NCBI GenBank assembly: GCA_022566735.1
Contig: JADFIG010000002.1
Location: 186,001 to 250,000 of the forward strand
Length of the DNA: 64,000 nt
Direction: 5' to 3'
DNA from: Pseudomonadota bacterium
GTDB lineage: Bacteria; Pseudomonadota; Gammaproteobacteria; Burkholderiales; Burkholderiaceae_C
Position 1 is the first letter of the stretch; the number at the start of each line of letters is the position of its first letter. The notes beneath the pieces were generated by a model. That model had not been told where the DNA came from and made no database searches. It worked only from the letters and a program-made list of their open reading frames with translations. Of the stretch, positions 57,630 to 64,000 are shown piece by piece. The position numbers were made by a program, and so were the translations under genes.

Positions 57630-60452
57630 TCAGAGCAGCGGTGCCAGCGCGCGCTCGGCGTCGCCCAGGCTGTGGCCGGTGCGCGCAGCCCAGTCTTCCA
57701 GCTGGTCGCCCGCGATCTTGCCCACGTTGAAGTAGGCCGCCTCGGGGTGGGCCATGTAGAAGCCGCTGACGCTGGCCGCCGGCATCATCGCCAGGCTCTC
57801 GGTCAGGTGCATGTGGACCTCGTGGGCGTCCAGCACCTTGAACATGTCGCGCTTGACCGTGTGGTCCGGGCAGGCCGGGTAGCCCGGGGCCGGGCGGATG
57901 CCGCGGTACTGCTCCTTGATGAGCTGGGCCTTGTCCAGCGCCTCGGCCTCGGCGTAGCCCCAGAACTCCTTGCGCACGCGCTCGTGCATGCGCTCGGCGA
58001 AGGCCTCGGCCAGGCGGTCTGCCAGGGCCTTGAGCATGATGGCCGAGTAGTCGTCGTGGTGGGCCAGGAACTCGGCTTCCTTCTTCTCGATGTTCAGGCC
58101 CGCGGTCACGGCGAACATGCCGATGTAGTCGTCCTTGCCGCCGGCGTCGGCGCGCGGCGCGATGAAGTCGGCCAGCGAGCGGTTGGGGCGCCGGATTTTT
58201 TCACCGTTGGCGCCATCGACCACCGGGCGCTCCGTCTGCATGCGCAGCGGGTGCCAGCGCATCAGCTCGGTGCTGCGCGAGGCGTCGGCGTACAGCGCGA
58301 TGGCATCGTCATCGACCGTGTTGGCCGGGTACAGGCCGATCACGCCATTGGCGAGCAGCCAGCGGCCCTCGACGATCTTCTTGAGCATGGCCTGGGCATC
58401 GGCGTAGACGCGCTTGGCTTCCTCGCCCACCACCTCGTCGTCCAGGATGGCGGGGAAGGGCCCGGCCAGGTCCCAGGTCTGGAAGAAGGGACCCCAGTCG
58501 ATGTAGGCGGCCAGCTCGCCCAGGTCGTAGTTCTTGAACACGCGCCGGCCGATGAACTTCGGTGCCTCGGGCGTGTGCACGTCGAAGTCCACGTGCGCCT
58601 TGTTGGCGCGCGCCTCGGCCAGCGACACCATGGGCGTGGCCTTCTTGTTGGCATGCAACGCGCGCACCTTCTCGTAGTCGGCGTTCAGCTCGGCGATGTA
58701 GGCGGCCTGGCGCTCTTCGCTCAGCAGGTCGGAGCACACGCCCACCGCGCGCGAGGCATCGGGCACATAGACCACCGGGCCGCTGTAGTTCGGCGCGATC
58801 TTCACGGCGGTGTGCACGCGCGAGCAGGTCGCGCCGCCGATCAGCAGCGGCGTCTGGCGCTCGCGGAAATACGGGTCACGCTCCATTTCGGCGGCCACGT
58901 ACTGCATCTCTTCCAGGCTCGGCGTGATCAGGCCTGAGAGGCCGATGATGTCCGCGCCCACTTCCTTGGCCTTGTCGAGGATGTCCTTGCACGGGACCAT
59001 CACGCCCATGTTGACCACCTCGAAGTTGTTGCACTGCAGGACCACGGTCACGATGTTCTTGCCGATGTCGTGCACATCGCCCTTGACGGTGGCGATCACG
59101 ATCTTGCCCTTGGCCTTGGCATCGCCGCCGCCTTCGATCAGCAGCTTCTTTTCTTCTTCGATGTAGGGCAGCAGGTGGGCCACGGCCTGCTTCATCACGC
59201 GGGCCGACTTCACCACCTGGGGCAGGAACATCTTGCCCGCGCCGAACAGGTCGCCCACCGTGTTCATGCCGGCCATCAGCGGGCCTTCGATCACGTGCAG
59301 CGGGCGACCGCCACCGGCCTTGATCTTTTGGTAGCACTCTTCGGTGTCGGCCGTGATGAACTCGGTGATGCCGTGCACCAGCGCGTGGCTCAGGCGTTGT
59401 TCGACCGACACCGGCGCATCTTCCGTGCCGCGCCAGGCCAGCTTGGCCGAATCGTCCTTGGCCGCGCCCTTGACCTGCTCGGCGATCGCCAGCAGGCGCT
59501 CGGTGGGCGTCAGCGAGGTGTCTTCGCCTTCCTTGAACACGGGCTGGCGGTTGAGCACGATGTCTTCGACCAGCTCGCGCAGGTTGGCGTCCAGGTCGTC
59601 GTAGACGCCGACCATGCCGGCGTTGACGATGCCCATGTCCATGCCCGCCTGGATGGCGTGGTACAGGAACACGGTGTGGATGGCCTCGCGCACCGGCTCG
59701 TTGCCGCGGAAGCTGAACGACACGTTCGACACGCCGCCCGAGACCTTGGCGCCAGGCAGGTGCTGCTTGATCCAGCGCGTGGCTTCGATGAAGTCCACGG
59801 CGTAGTTGTCGTGCTCCTCGATGCCGGTGGCAATCGCGAAGATGTTCGGGTCGAAGACGATGTCTTCCGGCGGGAAACCGACCTCATCGACCAGAATGCG
59901 GTAGGCGCGCTCGCAGATCTCGGTCTTGCGCGCGAAGGTGTCGGCCTGGCCGACCTCGTCGAAGGCCATGACCACGGCCGCCGCGCCATAGCGCTTGACC
60001 AGCTTGGCCTGATGGACGAAGTTCTCGACGCCTTCCTTCAGCGAGATCGAGTTGACGATGCCCTTGCCCTGCACACACTTCAGGCCGGCCTCGATCACGT
60101 CCCACTTGGACGAGTCGATCATGATGGGCACCCGCGCGATTTCCGGCTCACCGGCGATCAGGTTCAGGAAGCGCACCATGGCGGCCTTGCTGTCGAGCAT
60201 GGCCTCGTCCATGTTGATGTCGATGACCTGGGCGCCGTTTTCCACCTGCTGGCGGGCCACGGACAGCGCATCCTCGAAACGCCCCTCCAGGATCATCCGC
60301 GCGAAGGCCTTGGAGCCGGTCACGTTGGTGCGCTCGCCCACGTTGACGAAAAGCGAGCCTTCGCCGATGAGCACGGGCTCCAGGCCGGACAGGCGCATCG
60401 GGGGCACGGTGGGGTGGGCGGACGGGGTGGAGGCGGGGGTGGACGAGCTCAT
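57630..60452 (-). CDS. metH: Cobalamin-dependent methionine synthase without the homocysteine domain
   Basis: 940 aa instead of about 1230. It begins directly with the folate-binding pterin domain ([16 protein letters not shown], about 35-300). The cobalamin cap and B12 domain follow ([10 protein letters not shown] with the cobalt-ligating His; [13 protein letters not shown]), then the SAM-activation domain (about 600-940; [16 protein letters not shown]). The N-terminal zinc/homocysteine methyltransferase domain must be a separate protein, as in many Betaproteobacteria, but no such gene lies upstream here. Confidence 0.95.
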   Translation of the reverse strand: MSSSTPASTPSAHPTVPPMRLSGLEPVLIGEGSLFVNVGERTNVTGSKAFARMILEGRFEDALSVARQQVENGAQVIDINMDEAMLDSKAAMVRFLNLIAGEPEIARVPIMIDSSKWDVIEAGLKCVQGKGIVNSISLKEGVENFVHQAKLVKRYGAAAVVMAFDEVGQADTFARKTEICERAYRILVDEVGFPPEDIVFDPNIFAIATGIEEHDNYAVDFIEATRWIKQHLPGAKVSGGVSNVSFSFRGNEPVREAIHTVFLYHAIQAGMDMGIVNAGMVGVYDDLDANLRELVEDIVLNRQPVFKEGEDTSLTPTERLLAIAEQVKGAAKDDSAKLAWRGTEDAPVSVEQRLSHALVHGITEFITADTEECYQKIKAGGGRPLHVIEGPLMAGMNTVGDLFGAGKMFLPQVVKSARVMKQAVAHLLPYIEEEKKLLIEGGGDAKAKGKIVIATVKGDVHDIGKNIVTVVLQCNNFEVVNMGVMVPCKDILDKAKEVGADIIGLSGLITPSLEEMQYVAAEMERDPYFRERQTPLLIGGATCSRVHTAVKIAPNYSGPVVYVPDASRAVGVCSDLLSEERQAAYIAELNADYEKVRALHANKKATPMVSLAEARANKAHVDFDVHTPEAPKFIGRRVFKNYDLGELAAYIDWGPFFQTWDLAGPFPAILDDEVVGEEAKRVYADAQAMLKKIVEGRWLLANGVIGLYPANTVDDDAIALYADASRSTELMRWHPLRMQTERPVVDGANGEKIRRPNRSLADFIAPRADAGGKDDYIGMFAVTAGLNIEKKEAEFLAHHDDYSAIMLKALADRLAEAFAERMHERVRKEFWGYAEAEALDKAQLIKEQYRGIRPAPGYPACPDHTVKRDMFKVLDAHEVHMHLTESLAMMPAASVSGFYMAHPEAAYFNVGKIAGDQLEDWAARTGHSLGDAERALAPLL

Positions 60453-60511
60453 CCCCGCATTTTAAGAGGGCCGGCCACCGCCCGGGCGGTGTCGAGGCCT
60501 CAGATGCGGAA

Positions 60512-60540
60512 AGGGCCCGGCGCTTGTGGCGCGGGGCCCT
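60512..60540 (-). terminator. GC-rich hairpin after the DUF465 gene
   Basis: AGGGCCC / GGGCCCT with an inner GCGC/GCGC pair. On the minus strand it is followed by only TTTCC, so termination is possible but weak. Lies 90 bp past the DUF465 stop and 60 bp before metH. Confidence 0.4.
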
Positions 60541-60629
60541 GAAAGCGCTGCGTCACCCACCCGTGCGGCGGGGCGCAGCCATGCCTTGCTCGTGACAGGC
60601 CGATGTCGGCCGAGGGTGCTGATCGGTGT

Positions 60630-60866
60630 TCAGGCCTTGAGTCGCGCGTACAACTCGTCCTTGAGCGACACGCGGCGCAGTTTCTTGGCCTCGAAATCGG
60701 CGGCCGAGGCGTGCTCGATGCCCGTCTCCAGGCGCACGATCTCCTTGTCCAGTTCTTCGTACTCGCGCTCCAGTCGGGCGAAGTGGGCATCACCCGTCTT
60801 GAGCGCGTGGATCTTGTCCTTCAGTTCGGGGAAATCTTTGGCCAGCGGGTGGTGGTCTTGGGTCAT
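60630..60866 (-). CDS. DUF465 (YdcH-type) small protein
   Basis: 78 aa highly charged helical protein: HPLAKDFPELKDKIHALK, then FARLEREYEELDKEIVRLE and LKDELYARLKA. Probably a two-helix coiled coil as in YdcH. ATG at 60866 (MTQDHHPLA) fits the family length and has GGAG 9 bases upstream. Function unknown. Confidence 0.85.
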   Translation of the reverse strand: MTQDHHPLAKDFPELKDKIHALKTGDAHFARLEREYEELDKEIVRLETGIEHASAADFEAKKLRRVSLKDELYARLKA

Positions 60867-60941
60867 TCGTTTCATCTCCATGTCAGCGGGTTCGTTGGAA
60901 TCCATCTTGGCGTGCCACCGCTGCCACGGCCTTGCGGCAGA

Positions 60942-62069
60942 TCAAGAATGCGGAGGCTGCCCCAGGAAGAACTCCTCGATCTGGAAGGTGCTGTGCTCGC
61001 CCACCTGGTCGCGGTGCGCCTTCAGCCAGCGGGAGGCCGCGCGGTGGCCCAGCTTGTGCAGTGTCTGCAGGAAGGCCCAGTCGGTGTTGAACTTGCTGGA
61101 TGCGTTGAACTCGGCCATGCCCTCGTCGTCGGCCACCATGTGCATGTGCAGGTTCTTGTAGCGTCCACGGTCCAGCTTGTCTTCCTTGAGCAGGCGCTTG
61201 ACGAAGGCGATGGCGCGCATCTCCCCGATCAGGCTGGCGTTGAAGGTGATCTCGCTGAGCCGGTCGATGATGTCGATGCTGCGCGTGGGGTGCTCGGTGC
61301 GCTGCAGCGGGTTGATGCGCACCAGCAGCAGGTCGCTGAGCTCGGTGTGGTAGATCAGCGGGTAGAGCGCCGGGTTGCCGGTGTAGCCGCCGTCCCAGTA
61401 GTGCTCGCCCTCGATCTCCACCGCCTGGAAGATGAAGGGCAGGCAGGCCGAGGCCATCAGCGCATCCAGGCTGAGCTCTTCGGCGGCGAACACGCGCGCC
61501 TGCCCGGTGCGCACCGACGTCGCGGTCACGAACAGGGGGATGCCGCAGTGCGCGCAGCCCGTGTGCAGCGCTTCCACCGCCACGTGGCGCTCCAGCACGG
61601 TGCGCAGCGGGTTGAGGTTGAGCGGGTTGAATTCGTAGGGGCTGAAGGCCCGCATGAACAGGTTCAGCCACTGGTAGGCCGGGAACTGGTCGAAGTTGAA
61701 CTGGCTCTTGAGCTGGCCGTCGGCCTGCAGCGTCAAAGGCGAGAACAGCGGGCCGTGCTGGCTGACGTCCTGCCAGAAGGCGCGCAGGGCCTGCTGTGCG
61801 TGTCGGCGGCCGTCGCTGCGGGCCTGGTGGGCATCGCCGTGCTCGGCTTCGCTGGCCTGGTAGCCCGTCACATAGCCGGACAGCGCCACCGCCCCGTTGA
61901 GGGCACCGGCGCTGGTGCCGGAGATCGCGCCGATGGACAGCCCGTCGTCGTCGAGCAGGCGGTCCAGCACGCCCCAGGTGAAGGCCCCGTGGGAGCCGCC
62001 GCCTTGCAGGGCCAGGCTGACGCGGGGGCGGTCGGCCTCGGGGGCCGGGGGGCGTTTGGCAGAACTCAT
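60942..62069 (-). CDS. Patatin-like phospholipase
   Basis: 375 aa. Oxyanion-hole LALQGGGSHGAFTWGVLD, nucleophile Ser53 in ISGTSAGALNG, and the catalytic Asp in HYWDGGYTGNP, the Ser-Asp dyad of patatins. Acts on phospholipid acyl chains; no signal peptide or TM segment seen. Last chromosomal gene before the conjugative element. Confidence 0.93.
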   Translation of the reverse strand: MSSAKRPPAPEADRPRVSLALQGGGSHGAFTWGVLDRLLDDDGLSIGAISGTSAGALNGAVALSGYVTGYQASEAEHGDAHQARSDGRRHAQQALRAFWQDVSQHGPLFSPLTLQADGQLKSQFNFDQFPAYQWLNLFMRAFSPYEFNPLNLNPLRTVLERHVAVEALHTGCAHCGIPLFVTATSVRTGQARVFAAEELSLDALMASACLPFIFQAVEIEGEHYWDGGYTGNPALYPLIYHTELSDLLLVRINPLQRTEHPTRSIDIIDRLSEITFNASLIGEMRAIAFVKRLLKEDKLDRGRYKNLHMHMVADDEGMAEFNASSKFNTDWAFLQTLHKLGHRAASRWLKAHRDQVGEHSTFQIEEFFLGQPPHS

Positions 62070-62353
62070 CGGGCCAGTCTAAAACAGGGCTGCCGCCGCC
62101 CCATGACAACACACACCCTCTCAGGAGGGATAAAAAATGTTCGGTGTCAAGTATTTTCAAGGCATCCCATTTGGCCTGAAACCTTATACGAGACAGCAAG
62201 TTAGCTCTGTATCGTGCCACCCGATGGCACCTCGGCGGTGTGGGCTAGGTGCCACATGAGAGCGTTGGGAGAGAAAGCCGGATCGCGCTACATCGGACAC
62301 GGAGTGCAGCGTCGGCAACCGACCTGAACTCCCATATTACCGGCTTCCCAAAC
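62070..62353. other. Probable junction of conjugative element and chromosome
   Basis: No convincing gene. Contains GTGCCA-N5-TGGCAC (inverted repeat, with a further GGTGCCAC copy about 30 bp on) and a local fall in GC. The right end of the Tn4371-like element should lie here or up to 62400. Tn4371 elements recombine at an 8-bp TTTTTCAT site (recalled); the nearest sequence is TTCTTCAT at 62381-62388, one mismatch. Confidence 0.4.
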
Positions 62354-62386
62354 GAAGAACGCACGGCCTGGAGCCGCGCGTTCTTC
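62354..62386 (-). terminator. Hairpin after the trb operon
   Basis: GAAGAACGC / GCGTTCTTC, a perfect 9-bp stem with an inner GGC/GCC, 24 bp past the DUF2274 stop. On the minus strand it is followed by GTTTGGG, with few Ts. It could end the trb transcript or belong to the element end. Confidence 0.45.
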
Positions 62387-62409
62387 ATTAAATCTATGTC
62401 GGAGCATCG

Positions 62410-62658
62410 TCATCCTGACTTCGGGGTGGCGACGGCCTTGGCCTTGCCACCCCGCTTGAATCCCCGATCCCCCGCCATGAAGGCTTCGAGCATGTGCGGG
62501 ATCAGCGTGGCCGCATCGACCGCTTCGCCATAGGTCTGCGCATGAAGAGCGGCGTACCGGTCTAGATCCATTTTCAGGCTGGCTGGACAAGCGAATGTCA
62601 GCTTGGTGCTGCTGGTCGATGGCAGCGGCCCAAGCCGGAGTTTTCTGGCCATGTTCAT
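62410..62658 (-). CDS. DUF2274 protein of Tn4371-type element
   Basis: 82 aa. LRLGPLPSTSSTKLTFACPA, then LDRYAALHAQTYGEAVDAAT and LIPHMLEAFMAGDRGF fit DUF2274, the small protein that regularly follows trbI in Tn4371-family elements. ATG at 62658 overlaps the trbI stop (ATGA) and has GGAGG upstream. Function unknown. Confidence 0.82.
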   Translation of the reverse strand: MNMARKLRLGPLPSTSSTKLTFACPASLKMDLDRYAALHAQTYGEAVDAATLIPHMLEAFMAGDRGFKRGGKAKAVATPKSG

Positions 62659-63917
62659 CGGGCACCTCCACGCTGAAGAAAGAGCGGCTGGTAAGCTCGA
62701 ACCTGTAAATCCCTTGCCACGATGATCCGCACCGGCAACCCCGGCCGCGCTGTCAGCGTCGGCTGGATGTTCATGTTGCGCCGGGTCATCTCCTGCCCCA
62801 CTTGGTTCACACTGTCCTGCAGACCATCGCGCCCGGCAATGACGATGCGGTTGCCGTTCTGCCGATTCTCCGGCGCGGCCAACTCGGCGCCGATACCCAG
62901 CAGCGTGGTCAGCGCCGCCCCGGCAAAGATGCGGCCCCAATGCTGATCCACTTCATCCTCCAACCCTGCGTAGCCCGCAGGATCGGTGCCGACAAGGTTG
63001 TCGAGCGTCAGCGAGGATGTGTCTGGCAAGATGATCCGGTTCCACACCATCTGCACCCGGCTCTGCCCGAAGCTCACCTGGCTGTTGTATTTGCCCAAAA
63101 TGCGCGAGCCCTGCGGAATCAGCAGGAACCTGCCCGTAGCCGTGTCATAGACCGGCTCCGTCACCGTGGCGATCACATCGCCCGGCAGGTCGGACTTGAT
63201 GCCTGTGACCAGCGCCGCTGCGATCACCGTCCCGGCCATCACCTGGTACGGCGAGGCTGGCATTTGGAGATTGCCGGAATTGCGAGTCTCCTTGGAGCCG
63301 CCTTTCAGGAACGCCTCTTTCTGGTCTTGCCGGTTCTGCACGGTGGTGGGATCACTGGGCTGGGCCGCCGTCGAGGCCGGACCGGCCGCCAGCGGATCGA
63401 ACCCTGCCAAGGCGTTGGCCATGCCGGGTGCTCCGGGCGCCGCCTGCGCGACAGCGCCAGCGGCTTGGCCCGGCTTTCCCGAGCGGAAGAACACCGCCGA
63501 AGCCGCCGCCGCTTCGGCCTCCTTGCGCAAGGCGTCGTTGGGATCATGTCCCGGCGGCATGTAGGTGGGCTGCTGCGCCGCCACGATGGCCGGCCCCAGG
63601 TCGCCCGGCAGCGGCGGCCCCAGCTCGGGCACCTTCGGCAGTTTCGAGTAATCGGACGGCAACCCATCCAGCCCTTCGGACTTTGAGACCCGATCCACGT
63701 TGTACAGCTCGTTCTGCCAGCCTGCGCCGCGCCGGTGCGGCTGCAGGGCCCAGATCGTGGCCCCGAGCACGGCGACCGACAGGCCGCCGGTGAGCATGGC
63801 CAGCGTGCGCCGGTTCAGGCGCGTGACCGGGCGCGGCTGGGCGCGCAACGCCATCGCTTCGGGCGCCGCCTTGCCCCCCTGAGAAGTGGCATGGTCGGGG
63901 GTGTTGTCTTGGCTCAT
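62655..63917 (-). CDS. trbI: Conjugal transfer protein TrbI
   Basis: 420 aa VirB10-like scaffold of the mating-pair type IV secretion system, spanning both membranes. One TM helix about 42-60 (LAMLTGGLSVAVLGATIWAL), a Pro/Ala-rich periplasmic linker, and the conserved C-terminal domain about 215-400 (SPYQVMAGTVIAAALVTGI, FLLIPQGSRILGKYNS, GTDPAGYAGLEDEVDQHW). ATG at 63917 has GGAGG 8 bases upstream; a TTG at 63923 is too near that RBS. Confidence 0.93.
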   Translation of the reverse strand: MSQDNTPDHATSQGGKAAPEAMALRAQPRPVTRLNRRTLAMLTGGLSVAVLGATIWALQPHRRGAGWQNELYNVDRVSKSEGLDGLPSDYSKLPKVPELGPPLPGDLGPAIVAAQQPTYMPPGHDPNDALRKEAEAAAASAVFFRSGKPGQAAGAVAQAAPGAPGMANALAGFDPLAAGPASTAAQPSDPTTVQNRQDQKEAFLKGGSKETRNSGNLQMPASPYQVMAGTVIAAALVTGIKSDLPGDVIATVTEPVYDTATGRFLLIPQGSRILGKYNSQVSFGQSRVQMVWNRIILPDTSSLTLDNLVGTDPAGYAGLEDEVDQHWGRIFAGAALTTLLGIGAELAAPENRQNGNRIVIAGRDGLQDSVNQVGQEMTRRNMNIQPTLTARPGLPVRIIVARDLQVRAYQPLFLQRGGAR

Positions 63918-63919
63918 GC

Positions 63920-64000
63920 TCAATTCCTCCGTGCCACGCCATCGGTGCGCTCAATTCGCACCACGGCGCCCTTATCGCCACCCAGGCGCAGCTCGGCCGC
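63920..64000 (-). CDS. trbG: Conjugal transfer protein TrbG, 3' end only
   Basis: Only the last 26 codons are in the window, ending GDKGAVVRIERTDGVARRN and stop. TrbG is the VirB9-like outer-membrane-complex protein and always precedes trbI in trb operons. Two bases separate its stop from the trbI start. Confidence 0.8.
   Translation of the reverse strand, partial: AAELRLGGDKGAVVRIERTDGVARRN

Noticed and set aside
62249-62533. 94-aa plus ORF over the element junction
   Set aside because: No RBS or known domain and it overlaps the DUF2274 gene antisense.

Overview
The window is a high-GC chromosomal segment, by gene content and protein style from a Burkholderiales betaproteobacterium, most likely Comamonadaceae or the Rubrivivax/Aquabacterium group. 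The pointers are the TetR-controlled liu cluster, a metX-metW pair, a MetH lacking its homocysteine domain, a Burkholderia-type porin and Tn4371-like trb genes. I cannot name the species. Genes are densely packed and most of the six-frame track is antisense shadow.

Layout. 0-2.7 kb: an IS256-type transposase remnant that runs into the 3' end of a LysR regulator gene, a divergent RidA-like gene, and ssb. 3.0-12.8 kb: a chemosensory operon (MCP, CheY, STAS, CheA, PAS-MCP, CheW, CheR, CheD, CheB), then a yafJ-type amidotransferase. 12.8-22.0 kb: a leucine/isovalerate catabolic operon on the minus strand (TetR regulator, liuB, liuC, liuD, liuE, liuA, acyl-CoA ligase), with operator-like inverted repeats in front of it. 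22.2-25.9 kb: thioesterase, recQ (with an apparent in-frame repeat insertion) and a porin. 25.9-28.0 kb: a sigma-54-like promoter followed by a terminator with no ORF between (candidate sRNA), then metW-metX with an attenuator-like leader. 28.2-33.2 kb: FMN glutamate-synthase-like protein, GST, DUF898 membrane protein, purB.

33.3-36.9 kb is an accessory island between purB and pyrF. It holds an exported phospholipase-D-like protein with an EF-hand-like loop, an exported small protein resembling the Tox-REase-5 nuclease toxins, and two tandem Imm52-like immunity genes. The two copies are nearly identical at their ends and divergent in the middle. 36.9-44.2 kb: pyrF, then a MacA-like adaptor and two FtsX-like permeases whose expected ATPase gene is absent. 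In its place lie a degenerate 21-bp tandem repeat and a Fic-family gene. An FAH-family hydrolase follows.

44.2-64 kb: ybdD-cstA with a two-component system, uvrA, a hybrid histidine kinase, a DUF1501/DUF1800 pair, a MetH without its N-terminal domain, a DUF465 protein and a patatin phospholipase. The last 1.6 kb (DUF2274, trbI and the end of trbG) looks like the trb end of a Tn4371-family integrative conjugative element that continues beyond the window.

The most promising new biology is the exported toxin with duplicated immunity genes, the candidate sigma-54 sRNA next to the porin, the metX leader, and the Fic/heptad-repeat replacement inside the efflux operon. All calls come from reading the sequence; no database search was run.
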